This document shows, in pieces, positions 25,691-33,514 of a stretch of DNA of 53,699 nt. The translations under genes were made by a program, and so were the position numbers. Origin of the DNA: an uncultured Bacteroidales bacterium (GTDB lineage: Bacteria; Bacteroidota; Bacteroidia; Bacteroidales; FEN-979); contig CAISJJ010000356.1 in assembly GCA_903885595.1 (NCBI GenBank), positions 1 through 53,699 of the forward strand, given 5' to 3'. The notes beneath the pieces are model-generated. The model ran no database searches. It saw nothing but the letters and a program-made list of their open reading frames with translations, and had not been told where the DNA came from. Every line of letters starts with the position of its first letter. Within the stretch, counting starts at the first letter, position 1.

Positions 25691-27877
25691 ATGGGGTCTA
25701 TTTATAATCGGAAAAATATTATTTCACTTTTTGCAGCCTTATTGTTTGTTTCCGATATCTTTATTTTTGGCCCAATATCAATTTACCAAGGGAATATAAA
25801 TGCCCTTGGTTTCCCATTACCCACAATCTTGTATTTCCTTATTATTCCGTGTTGTGTCATATTAGTAATACTTGCCATCATCGGAATTGTTTTACCAGAA
25901 AAGCTTCATCAACGTTTTTCGGCAATATTAAGCTGCTTGGGAATATTACTATGGATTCAAGGGACGTTCTTAGTATGGAATCTGGGCGTTTTAGATGGTA
26001 CTACTATTGATTGGACAAAAAACAGCTGGAGAGGCTTTGTAGATGGTGTTGTTTGGGTTATTTTACTTGGTTTTGCTATTTTCAGATACCAATATTTTTA
26101 TAAATTTTCACGCTATATTGTATTCCTTATACTGTTGTTTCAATTTTTAATGCTGTGTATATTTACTTTTCAAAAACCCGAAATTTGGTCTAATAGGGGT
26201 GTATTGTCCTCCGCTCCCCCAAAAGAAGTATTCCAGTTTTCAAACAAACAGAATGTGATACATATCGTGTTAGATCAATTCGGATCAACACTTTTTGAAA
26301 AAATAATCAAAAAAAACACGGTATATTCAGAAGTGTTGGAGGGATTTACGTTTTTTAAGGAAGTTACCTCCCCTACAAGGGTAACTTGTTTGAGTGTTCC
26401 TTCATTTTTAAGCGGAAAGGTTTATACTAATGACAGGCCGATAGAAGATTTTTACCAGGAGAATTATAATTATTTTAATATCCAAACAGTTTTGTCCCAG
26501 CGAGGATTTGATTTGGATGTAATAAATCAACCTGGTTTTTTGAAAAAGAGAGAAATTGATACATACTATTTCAATATTCCAACGCCGTACAATTCTATAA
26601 CGCCATCGAATGTCGTTAAATATAAAGCAACGTTTTTGATTGACCTGGTTCTTTTTAGATCTTTTCCGTACTTTTTAAAAAGAATTATTTATAATGACCA
26701 ATCATGGTTGATTTCTTCCTTCACGTTACCTGAAAAGGTTTCGCAATTTGAGCATTATGCAGCGAATGATTTTTTGGATGATATTACGGTTCATGCGTCA
26801 ATAAATCGTGACAATCCGGTTTATAAATATATGCACCTAATGACCCCCCATCCGCCACTTGTTGTTTCACAGAATCTTAAATTTGCCGGAAAAGTTTTAT
26901 CAGACACTGTAGCTGCAAATTTCGATTTTCAAGCAGAGTACACATGGATTAATGTGATAAGGCTGCTTGAGCACTTGAAATCACTAGATCTGTATAATTC
27001 AACATTAATTATTATTCAATCAGATCACGGGAGTGGTATCTCATTTAATTTAACCACACCCGAAGGGGAGGTGAGGAGTAATGTTGATACATTTATTCCG
27101 AGTGATGCCTTTTTGCCATTATTAATAATTAAACCACCAAATCAATATGGGCACTTTAAAGTTTCAACAGCTCAAGGTGAATTAACCGATATTCCGGCAA
27201 CGATATGTTCACTTTTAAATATGGAGAATCCTTTTCCCGGACAATCGCTATTTGACATAAACCCTTTGATTAATAGAAAACGCAATGTTTATTACAGCAG
27301 CGTCACTGCCAGGAATGATGCCATGGTTTCCGGTTTTTTTGATGATTTCCAAGAGGTATTGATTACTGGCAGTGTCTTTAAAACTAATTCCTGGGAGAAA
27401 GGCCGCATTATTAAGAAATCACTTCCACCTTACATTTGGGGAACTGTGTTGCAATTTAACAAGAAAACAAACAATAATATATACTTACAGCAAGGCTGGG
27501 GTTTTCCAGAGGACGAACACATTTGGAATAATGGCAAAATGGCCTCAATTAAATTACCTATAAAACAGCCCCAAACCGATACAATTGAATTAATCTGTGA
27601 AGTAACACCATTTCTATTACCTAAAAAAGGGGTTGATAAACAAAAGGTAGAAATAAGCATTAATAATATTAAAGTTGGAGAGTTCTTACTCTCCGATCCT
27701 GGTCAACAAACGCTCAGGGTGCTATTCTCTAAAAAGTTAATTGCTAATTTGCCTGAAATGCTCCTGGGCTTTTCTTTCCCAAATGCGACGATAGGAAACC
27801 AAGTGGGTCTGGTTGGCGAAGATCGGATGCTTGGTGTAGCTTTTTATTCTATAACCTTTAAAGAATGTACACCATAA
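25691..27877 (+). CDS. Membrane-anchored sulfatase/alkaline-phosphatase-fold protein
   Basis: This protein has 728 residues. Five to six membrane segments occupy residues ~10-160. A periplasmic domain of the alkaline phosphatase superfamily follows. Metal-binding Asp195 sits in HIVLDQFGS, a candidate Thr nucleophile region is TSPTRVTCLSVPSF (226-239), and the second metal site includes Asp445-His446 in QSDHGSG. This layout resembles LTA-synthase and phosphoethanolamine- or phosphoglycerol-transferases more than soluble sulfatases, so transfer of a phospho-substituent to the glycan is as likely as hydrolysis. There is no Cys/Ser-x-Pro-x-Arg sulfatase signature. A beta-rich C-terminal extension spans ~560-728. 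The gene is AT-rich. It lies upstream of the methyltransferase fusion and YidC-like genes. Confidence 0.72.
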   Translation: MGSIYNRKNIISLFAALLFVSDIFIFGPISIYQGNINALGFPLPTILYFLIIPCCVILVILAIIGIVLPEKLHQRFSAILSCLGILLWIQGTFLVWNLGVLDGTTIDWTKNSWRGFVDGVVWVILLGFAIFRYQYFYKFSRYIVFLILLFQFLMLCIFTFQKPEIWSNRGVLSSAPPKEVFQFSNKQNVIHIVLDQFGSTLFEKIIKKNTVYSEVLEGFTFFKEVTSPTRVTCLSVPSFLSGKVYTNDRPIEDFYQENYNYFNIQTVLSQRGFDLDVINQPGFLKKREIDTYYFNIPTPYNSITPSNVVKYKATFLIDLVLFRSFPYFLKRIIYNDQSWLISSFTLPEKVSQFEHYAANDFLDDITVHASINRDNPVYKYMHLMTPHPPLVVSQNLKFAGKVLSDTVAANFDFQAEYTWINVIRLLEHLKSLDLYNSTLIIIQSDHGSGISFNLTTPEGEVRSNVDTFIPSDAFLPLLIIKPPNQYGHFKVSTAQGELTDIPATICSLLNMENPFPGQSLFDINPLINRKRNVYYSSVTARNDAMVSGFFDDFQEVLITGSVFKTNSWEKGRIIKKSLPPYIWGTVLQFNKKTNNNIYLQQGWGFPEDEHIWNNGKMASIKLPIKQPQTDTIELICEVTPFLLPKKGVDKQKVEISINNIKVGEFLLSDPGQQTLRVLFSKKLIANLPEMLLGFSFPNATIGNQVGLVGEDRMLGVAFYSITFKECTP

Positions 27878-27972
27878 AGTTGAAGTATAAAAGCTTACTA
27901 CAATTGATAGAGTCATGACTACACCAATTGGTATTTTAAAGTGATAGATGAAAAAACCATCATAAAGCATCA

Positions 27973-29349
27973 ATGATTCAAAAAACAAAACATAAAAGCT
28001 CCTTCCGCGACCCCAGCGGATTCCTATTTTATGAAGATGGAAAACTTTTGCGTCAGGTAAATATTTGTTATCAAAAAGATTATGAAAAGCTCATGGAGTC
28101 AGGGCTGTATGATAAATTATGCCAGGAAAAATTGCTGATTCCTCATGCTGTGATTCAAAATCATACGGGGTTAGACGGTAATTGTTATACCGTCATTCAG
28201 CCGGAAGAGATCAGGTTTATCTCCTACCCGTATGAATGGTCTTTCAGCCAGTTAAAGGATGCCGCCCTAGCCACGCTCGAAATTCAACGAATTTCATTAC
28301 AGTTTGGCATGACACTGAAGGATGCCAGCGCATACAACATCCAATTTCACAAGGGAAGAGCCATTTTTATTGATACACTTTCGTTTGAAATTTATCAGGA
28401 AGGCAAACCATGGGACGCCTATAAACAATTTTGTCAGCATTTTTTTGCCACCATGGCCCTGATGAGTTATACAGATATCAGGCTTAACCAGCTGCTGAAA
28501 ATATATATGGATGGCATTCCGCTTGATCTGGCCAGCAGACTGTTGCCTTTTAAAACCAAAATGAGCTTTTCAATGCTGATGCATGTGCACCTTCATGCGA
28601 AATCTCAAAAAAAATATGAACACCAGGGGTCGGCCGGAAAAGCCATTCAGATCAAATCCTCGAACCTGATCGCATTGATTGTGAATCTGCGGCATACGGT
28701 GCAAAAACTCCGGCTAAAAAATCAATCAACAGAATGGGGTGATTACTACACATTCACAAATTATTCCGACAGCTCATTTGCACATAAAAAGCAAATTATT
28801 GACAGTTACCTGAAGGAAATTAACCCTGGGACCCTCTGGGATCTGGGCGCCAATACGGGCGAATTCACCCGGATTGCCAGTGAGCAAGGGGTGAATTGTA
28901 TTGCATTTGACATTGATCCTCTGGCAGTTGATTCTAATTTCAGGTATATCAAGCAGCAGAATATCACGAATGTCCTGCCACTGGTGATGGACCTGACAAA
29001 TCCAAGCCCATCCATAGGCTGGAACAACAATGAAAGAATGGGCTTCAAACAACGACCATTGCCTGAAGCTGTTTTTGCCCTGGCATTAATTCATCATCTG
29101 GCCATTTCAAACAATCTGCCGTTTGAAAAGATTGCCCGGTTCCTTAGCGAATTGAGTGAAAACCTGATTATTGAGTTTGTTCCAAAATCCGACTCTCAGG
29201 TTAAAAAGCTGCTTGAATCAAGAAAGGATATTTTTAGCGATTATAACGAGAAAACCTTTCTAAAGGAATTTGAGGCATACTATATAATAAGGGCACAAGA
29301 AAGAGTCATGGATTCTGAAAGAACTGTTTTTTGGATGAAAAGAAAGTAA
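27973..29349 (+). CDS. Kinase-like N-terminal domain fused to SAM methyltransferase (NoeA-like)
   Basis: This protein has 458 residues. Residues ~1-230 resemble a degenerate protein-kinase-like fold: SFRDPSGFLFYEDGKLLRQV, then LKDASAYNIQFHKGRAIFIDTLSF, where DASAYNIQF mimics a catalytic loop and FIDTLSF a DFG-like segment. Residues ~285-450 are a methyltransferase with motif I LWDLGANTGEF (~289-299), AFDIDPLA, and VFALALIHHLA. Proteins of this architecture have been compared with nodulation protein NoeA, which affects host-specific glycan decoration. It is followed closely by the small membrane protein and YidC-like genes. Base composition returns to that of the wider locus here. Confidence 0.75.
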   Translation: MIQKTKHKSSFRDPSGFLFYEDGKLLRQVNICYQKDYEKLMESGLYDKLCQEKLLIPHAVIQNHTGLDGNCYTVIQPEEIRFISYPYEWSFSQLKDAALATLEIQRISLQFGMTLKDASAYNIQFHKGRAIFIDTLSFEIYQEGKPWDAYKQFCQHFFATMALMSYTDIRLNQLLKIYMDGIPLDLASRLLPFKTKMSFSMLMHVHLHAKSQKKYEHQGSAGKAIQIKSSNLIALIVNLRHTVQKLRLKNQSTEWGDYYTFTNYSDSSFAHKKQIIDSYLKEINPGTLWDLGANTGEFTRIASEQGVNCIAFDIDPLAVDSNFRYIKQQNITNVLPLVMDLTNPSPSIGWNNNERMGFKQRPLPEAVFALALIHHLAISNNLPFEKIARFLSELSENLIIEFVPKSDSQVKKLLESRKDIFSDYNEKTFLKEFEAYYIIRAQERVMDSERTVFWMKRK

Positions 29350-29422
29350 AGATTGTCTATTTTTGCAGTTATGAGTATGTGTTTAGGATTGAATTGATTC
29401 TTTCATTGTTAAAAAGTTGCAA

Positions 29423-29647
29423 ATGGATAGCGTTTTATTGAGTTCCTTCTTCATGTCTGTTCTTGTTCATGTTTTAGCCTATATCGATCCGGGAACAGGC
29501 AGTATCATATTGCAGGCGCTGGTAGCAAGTATTGTGGGAGCAGCTATCGCGGTCAAACTGTTCTGGCACCGGATCCTTAAATTTTTAGGAATTAGAAAAA
29601 GCATTGACCCTGACCCTTCAGTCAAACAGGGTGACCATGAAAAATGA
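29423..29647 (+). CDS. Small membrane protein with DPGTGS motif
   Basis: This 74-residue protein is read from ATG 29423; TTG 29417 would add two residues. A possible signal or first membrane segment (VLLSSFFMSVLVHVLA) is followed by YIDPGTGSIILQALVAS and a second membrane segment ending in a basic cluster (LFWHRILKFLG). The DPGTGS plus single-helix pattern is familiar from short proteins in other bacterial surface-sugar loci, but I know of no assigned function. Its stop overlaps the start of the YidC-like gene by 4 bp (ATGA), so the two products are probably made together and may act together. Confidence 0.7.
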   Translation: MDSVLLSSFFMSVLVHVLAYIDPGTGSIILQALVASIVGAAIAVKLFWHRILKFLGIRKSIDPDPSVKQGDHEK

Positions 29648-30411
29648 CAAATCATATAACCTTGATTTCGCTTGATTCGGGTTCTTTTCATTTCAGTTCA
29701 CTGCTTGTTTCCGGACTCTGGGGCTGGATGGATTGGATCTGTCAGGGTGTGCTCCGGTTACTCATATTCATTCATTTCGTTATTCCCAACTGGGGCTTAT
29801 CCATTATTTTTCTGGCATTGATCGTACGTGTTGTTTTGTACCCACTCTCCGTGAAGGCCATGAAAAGTCAGATGAAGTTTGTCGCCGCCCAAAAGGAGAT
29901 GCTGCCGGAACTGAAAGAGATCAAAAAAAACTTTAAGGGTGGTGAACAAAGCGAAAGGATTTTACAATTATATAAAACACACCAGGTAAGTCCGTTCGCC
30001 GGGCTGAAACCTTTAGGTATTGTGCTGATCCAGCTCCCGATACTGATTGCTCTTTTTCAGGTACTGGGCACTGCAGAGGAGTTACGCAATGCCCGTTTTT
30101 TGTGGATTGATTCACTGGCTGAACCTGATAGGCTGTTTGCTTTCGGGTTTAACATACCTTTTTTAGGCAATTATTTTAATCTTCTGCCGGTTCTGATGTC
30201 CCTGTTTACTTTGTTGGCATTCAGGCTGGCGCCTGCTCCAACGGCGGAGAAAAATGACCAACGGATTCAAAATATCTTTCTGGTGGTAATGACGCTGACG
30301 TTTTTCTTTTTATTTTACTCCTTCCCGGCCGGGATGGTTCTTTACTGGACATTTGCCAATATTTTTCATATAATACAGTACAGGATCATGCTAAGACAAC
30401 AGACTGTTTAA
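29644..30411 (+). CDS. Short YidC/Oxa1-family membrane insertase
   Basis: This protein has 255 residues and five or six membrane segments. The conserved groove Arg is present (R62 in LALIVRVVLYPLSVKAM), followed by the cytoplasmic hairpin (QKEMLPELKEIKKNF), PILIALFQVL, and the C-terminal FYSFPAGMVLYWTFANIFHIIQ. Family members insert proteins into the inner membrane. Bacteroidota housekeeping YidC normally has a large periplasmic domain and more than 550 residues, so this minimal form is probably a paralogue. Its position, translationally coupled to the DPGTGS protein in a sugar locus, suggests a dedicated role in assembling or stabilising the decorating membrane enzymes. Confidence 0.83.
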   Translation: MTNHITLISLDSGSFHFSSLLVSGLWGWMDWICQGVLRLLIFIHFVIPNWGLSIIFLALIVRVVLYPLSVKAMKSQMKFVAAQKEMLPELKEIKKNFKGGEQSERILQLYKTHQVSPFAGLKPLGIVLIQLPILIALFQVLGTAEELRNARFLWIDSLAEPDRLFAFGFNIPFLGNYFNLLPVLMSLFTLLAFRLAPAPTAEKNDQRIQNIFLVVMTLTFFFLFYSFPAGMVLYWTFANIFHIIQYRIMLRQQTV

Positions 30412-30436
30412 CCTCCATGGTATTCAAACTAAACGG

Positions 30437-31525
30437 ATGATCAACATACTGGCTTTCTATTTACCCCAATTCCACCCCATTCCTGAAAATGATGATTGGT
30501 GGGGAAAAGGGTTTACGGAATGGACCAACACTGCTAAGGCAAAACCACTTTTCCCGGGTCATAAGCAGCCCCACATCCCGTCAGATCTTGGTTTCTATGA
30601 CCTGAGGGTTCCGGAAACACGGATAGCCCAGGCCGAATTAGCCCGGGATCATGGAATCAGCGGTTTTATCTATTGGCATTATTGGTTTGGTGAGGGCAAA
30701 CAACTCCTCGAAAGGCCATTTAATGAGGTATTGCGCAGTGGAGAGCCCGATTTCCCTTTTTGCCTGGCCTGGGCAAATCACTCCTGGAGGGGTAAATGGC
30801 ATGGATTGGACGACAATATGCTGTTTGAACAAAAATACCCCGGGAAGGAGGACTATACTGCGCATTTTAATCATCTTGTCAGTGCCTTCAGTGACGACCG
30901 ATATATAAAAATCGATAATAAACCGGTTTTCATCATATATGCTCCCGAAGAAATTCCTGAACCCAGGATATTTCGTGATCTTTGGAACGAACTTGCCATT
31001 AAAAATGGCTTTAACGGCATGCATTTCATAGGTATTCTAAACAACAGGGGTGAATATGGAAACTTTGGCCTTGATGGACATACAGTTCATCAGCCAAGGC
31101 ATTATATTTCAGTTTATGAGAACACCCTTTTTTCCCGATTTATTGGTTTCTGTAAGCGACATACGCCAGGAATGCTCCCGTTTATCATAAGTTATAAAAG
31201 CCTTGCATCCGGTTATCATTTCAGGGATTTTCCCAACGACACTTTTATTCCGACTATAGTTCCAAACTGGGATACAACACCCAGGTTAGGTACAAAGGGC
31301 TGGGTCTTTCACAAATCGACTCCCGAATTGTTTAAAAAACATTTTGAAGATACAGTCAAATTCGTAATGGAGCAGCGGAATGATCATAAAATGATATTTA
31401 TTAAGTCATGGAATGAATGGGCTGAAGGAAATTATCTTGAACCCGATCTTGAATGGGGCACCAGGTACCTGATTGCGATTAAAGAGGTTCTGAAGAAGTT
31501 TTCTATAATAAATAATGCCAGGTAA
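30437..31525 (+). CDS. WbsX-like (GH99-like) polysaccharide biosynthesis protein
   Basis: This 362-residue protein starts directly at MINILAFYLPQFHPIPEN. It has the same motifs as the paralogue at 20999: WWGKGFTEW, ANHSWRGKWHG, KSWNEWAEGNYLEPD. In the family the acidic and Trp residues of these motifs line the GH99-like active site. It lacks the C-terminal extension of the other copy. It lies 25 bp after the YidC-like gene and so probably shares its transcript. The two copies may act on different linkages or at different steps of the same glycan; whether they hydrolyse or transfer sugars is not known. Confidence 0.82.
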   Translation: MINILAFYLPQFHPIPENDDWWGKGFTEWTNTAKAKPLFPGHKQPHIPSDLGFYDLRVPETRIAQAELARDHGISGFIYWHYWFGEGKQLLERPFNEVLRSGEPDFPFCLAWANHSWRGKWHGLDDNMLFEQKYPGKEDYTAHFNHLVSAFSDDRYIKIDNKPVFIIYAPEEIPEPRIFRDLWNELAIKNGFNGMHFIGILNNRGEYGNFGLDGHTVHQPRHYISVYENTLFSRFIGFCKRHTPGMLPFIISYKSLASGYHFRDFPNDTFIPTIVPNWDTTPRLGTKGWVFHKSTPELFKKHFEDTVKFVMEQRNDHKMIFIKSWNEWAEGNYLEPDLEWGTRYLIAIKEVLKKFSIINNAR

Positions 31526-31569
31526 TACGATTGCCGGCTGCTAGCTGACATTCATGAATAATTAACCCA

Positions 31570-32373
31570 ATGAAATTCAGAACTCCCAAAATATCAGTCA
31601 TCACCGTCACCCTGAATGTGGCACGTAACCTTAATAAAACCCTCGAAAGCATCACCGGGCAGGATTACCCTGACCTTGAAATCATCGTGATAGATGGCGG
31701 ATCGACCGATGGGACGGTGGAGGTGATCAAGTCTTTTTCTGAACATATTGCTTATTGGATCAGCGAACCTGACCAGGGAATATATGATGCCATGAATAAA
31801 GGACTGGCACTGGCAAAAGGGGAGTGGGTGAATTTTATGAATGCCGGAGATACTTTTTACAACAGCATGGTTTTAGCTGATGTTTTCAAACATGAGGTTG
31901 AAGATGCCGGGGTTGTTTATGGGGACAGCATCGCAAATTATAAAACATTTAAAGCCATGCGTAAAGCCCTCCCTGTTAAAGATCTTTGGAAAGGGATGGT
32001 CTGTTGTCACCAGGCAATGTTCTTCCGCGCCAGCCTGATAAAAAACATGGCCTACAGGCCCGGATCGTATTTCAGCGCCGACTATGAATTGACATACAGA
32101 TTGTTTAAAACCGGGAAAAGCTTCCGGTATGTCCCCATAACCATTGCTGTATTTGATACACGTGGCACCTCCAACCTGAATATGGTTAAATCGGCCCGGT
32201 CGAACATGGAAATCCTGGGCGCTAAACGTACACTGACCCCAAAAGAAAAAGGATTTCATAAGAGGTTTATTTGCCAGGCAAAAGTTACTGAATGGGTTTA
32301 TCGTTATTTGCCTGCGGCTATTCTCCATTCAATGCTTAAATTTGTTTACCATCATCATATAATCCAAGAATAA
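31570..32373 (+). CDS. GT2 glycosyltransferase (WcaA-like)
   Basis: This 267-residue protein has a GT-A fold: ISVITVTLNVARNLNKTLES, then EIIVIDGGSTDGTVEV (nucleotide site), SEPDQGIYDAMNKGLALAKGEW, and the metal-binding-region equivalent MNAGDTFY. The DGGSTDGT and DQGIYDAMNKG patterns place it in the family typical of colanic-acid and O-antigen loci. It is soluble or peripheral and acts in the cytoplasm on lipid-linked glycan. It lies 4 bp upstream of a GT4 gene and belongs to the plus-strand operon running through 36232. The donor sugar is unknown. Confidence 0.85.
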   Translation: MKFRTPKISVITVTLNVARNLNKTLESITGQDYPDLEIIVIDGGSTDGTVEVIKSFSEHIAYWISEPDQGIYDAMNKGLALAKGEWVNFMNAGDTFYNSMVLADVFKHEVEDAGVVYGDSIANYKTFKAMRKALPVKDLWKGMVCCHQAMFFRASLIKNMAYRPGSYFSADYELTYRLFKTGKSFRYVPITIAVFDTRGTSNLNMVKSARSNMEILGAKRTLTPKEKGFHKRFICQAKVTEWVYRYLPAAILHSMLKFVYHHHIIQE

Positions 32374-32377
32374 GTAA

Positions 32378-33514
32378 ATGAAAAAAATTCTATTCATCCT
32401 GTTCTATCCCTTTACCCCGATAATGCGGTTGGTTCGGATCAAAATGGAATTTTTGAGGACCTATAAATTAAAACTTTTGATTGCCAGGGTGCTGCGAATT
32501 ATCAGAAGCGTCAACGGAAGTGCCTCGGCTGTGCGGTTCCCCGATACTTTTTATCAACCTGTCAATCCGGCTGGTAATAAAAAAATCGGGTTTATCGACC
32601 ATTCCTATCATTATAAAACCGCTTCTCCAACCTTTTTTGTAAACCTGTTAAGACAACTGGGCTCCGTGAAGGTGCTGTGGGACAGCCAATGGAACGGTGG
32701 AAAATTCCCCTCAATTCACACGGTCAATAAAGAGAAATTCGACATCCTCATCCTCTGGCAGATCATGATCTATCATGATCCTGAAAAGCTGAAAAAACTC
32801 AATTGTAAAAACATCCTGATCGTTCCCATGTATGATGATATCCATGCCGATCCCGACAAGTTGTTTTTACGATACCGGGATTTCCGGTTTATCTCCTTTT
32901 GTAATGAGCTGCATCAAAGGTTCATTCATCTTGGAATTCAATCAAAGCAGGTTCAGTTTTATATTGATCCCAATTCGCTGCCTTACCACCAGGATTCTTT
33001 TACGGAATTGAGGGGCTTTTTCTGGCAACGCACAAACGACATCACATGGGATCATATCCGGCAGCTCATCGAAGGATCTGATTTCACCAGTTTTCACCTG
33101 CACCTGGCGCTGGATCCGATCTGGTACCGCGAAGTGTTGCCAACTGAAGAGGAGATGCTGAAATATCATATTACCATTACCCGGTGGTTTGACAACAGGG
33201 AGGATTATTTAAAGGTTTTGTCACGAGCCAATATTTTTTTTACACCCCGACTGTATGAAGGAATCGGGATGCCGGTGATCGAAGCCATGACAATGGGTAA
33301 AGTGGTTGTATCTCCTGATCATCCAGCTATGAACGAATATATTACCCATGCCAGGAACGGGCTATTATATGATATTCGTGATCTGAAACCCCTTGATTTT
33401 ACCCAGGCCGCTTACCTTGCCGGTCAGGCCAGAGTTGATTGTCGATCGGGTTTTAAAAAATGGCAAACGATCAGAATGGAATTGTTGAACTGGATTGATA
33501 CCGGGAACCCATGA
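32378..33514 (+). CDS. GT4-like glycosyltransferase
   Basis: This 378-residue protein starts at ATG 32378, 4 bp after the GT2 gene. The N-terminal half is divergent (KIGFIDHSYHYKTASPTFF, LWDSQW, FDILILWQ). The C-terminal half has the GT-B donor-binding pattern RLYEGIGMPVIEAMTMGKVVVSP (shown for recognition in parts: EGIGMPVIEAM around 305-316), with the E-x7-E equivalent. It probably adds one sugar from a nucleotide donor to the growing chain. Its stop overlaps the next gene by 4 bp (ATGA), implying coupled translation. Confidence 0.78.
   Translation: MKKILFILFYPFTPIMRLVRIKMEFLRTYKLKLLIARVLRIIRSVNGSASAVRFPDTFYQPVNPAGNKKIGFIDHSYHYKTASPTFFVNLLRQLGSVKVLWDSQWNGGKFPSIHTVNKEKFDILILWQIMIYHDPEKLKKLNCKNILIVPMYDDIHADPDKLFLRYRDFRFISFCNELHQRFIHLGIQSKQVQFYIDPNSLPYHQDSFTELRGFFWQRTNDITWDHIRQLIEGSDFTSFHLHLALDPIWYREVLPTEEEMLKYHITITRWFDNREDYLKVLSRANIFFTPRLYEGIGMPVIEAMTMGKVVVSPDHPAMNEYITHARNGLLYDIRDLKPLDFTQAAYLAGQARVDCRSGFKKWQTIRMELLNWIDTGNP

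Noticed and set aside
25691..27877. Calling the alkaline-phosphatase-fold protein a true sulfatase that removes the sulfates added by the local sulfotransferases
   Set aside because: The Cys/Ser-x-Pro-x-Arg signature needed for formylglycine formation is not seen, and the membrane-anchored layout fits phospho-transferases as well or better.
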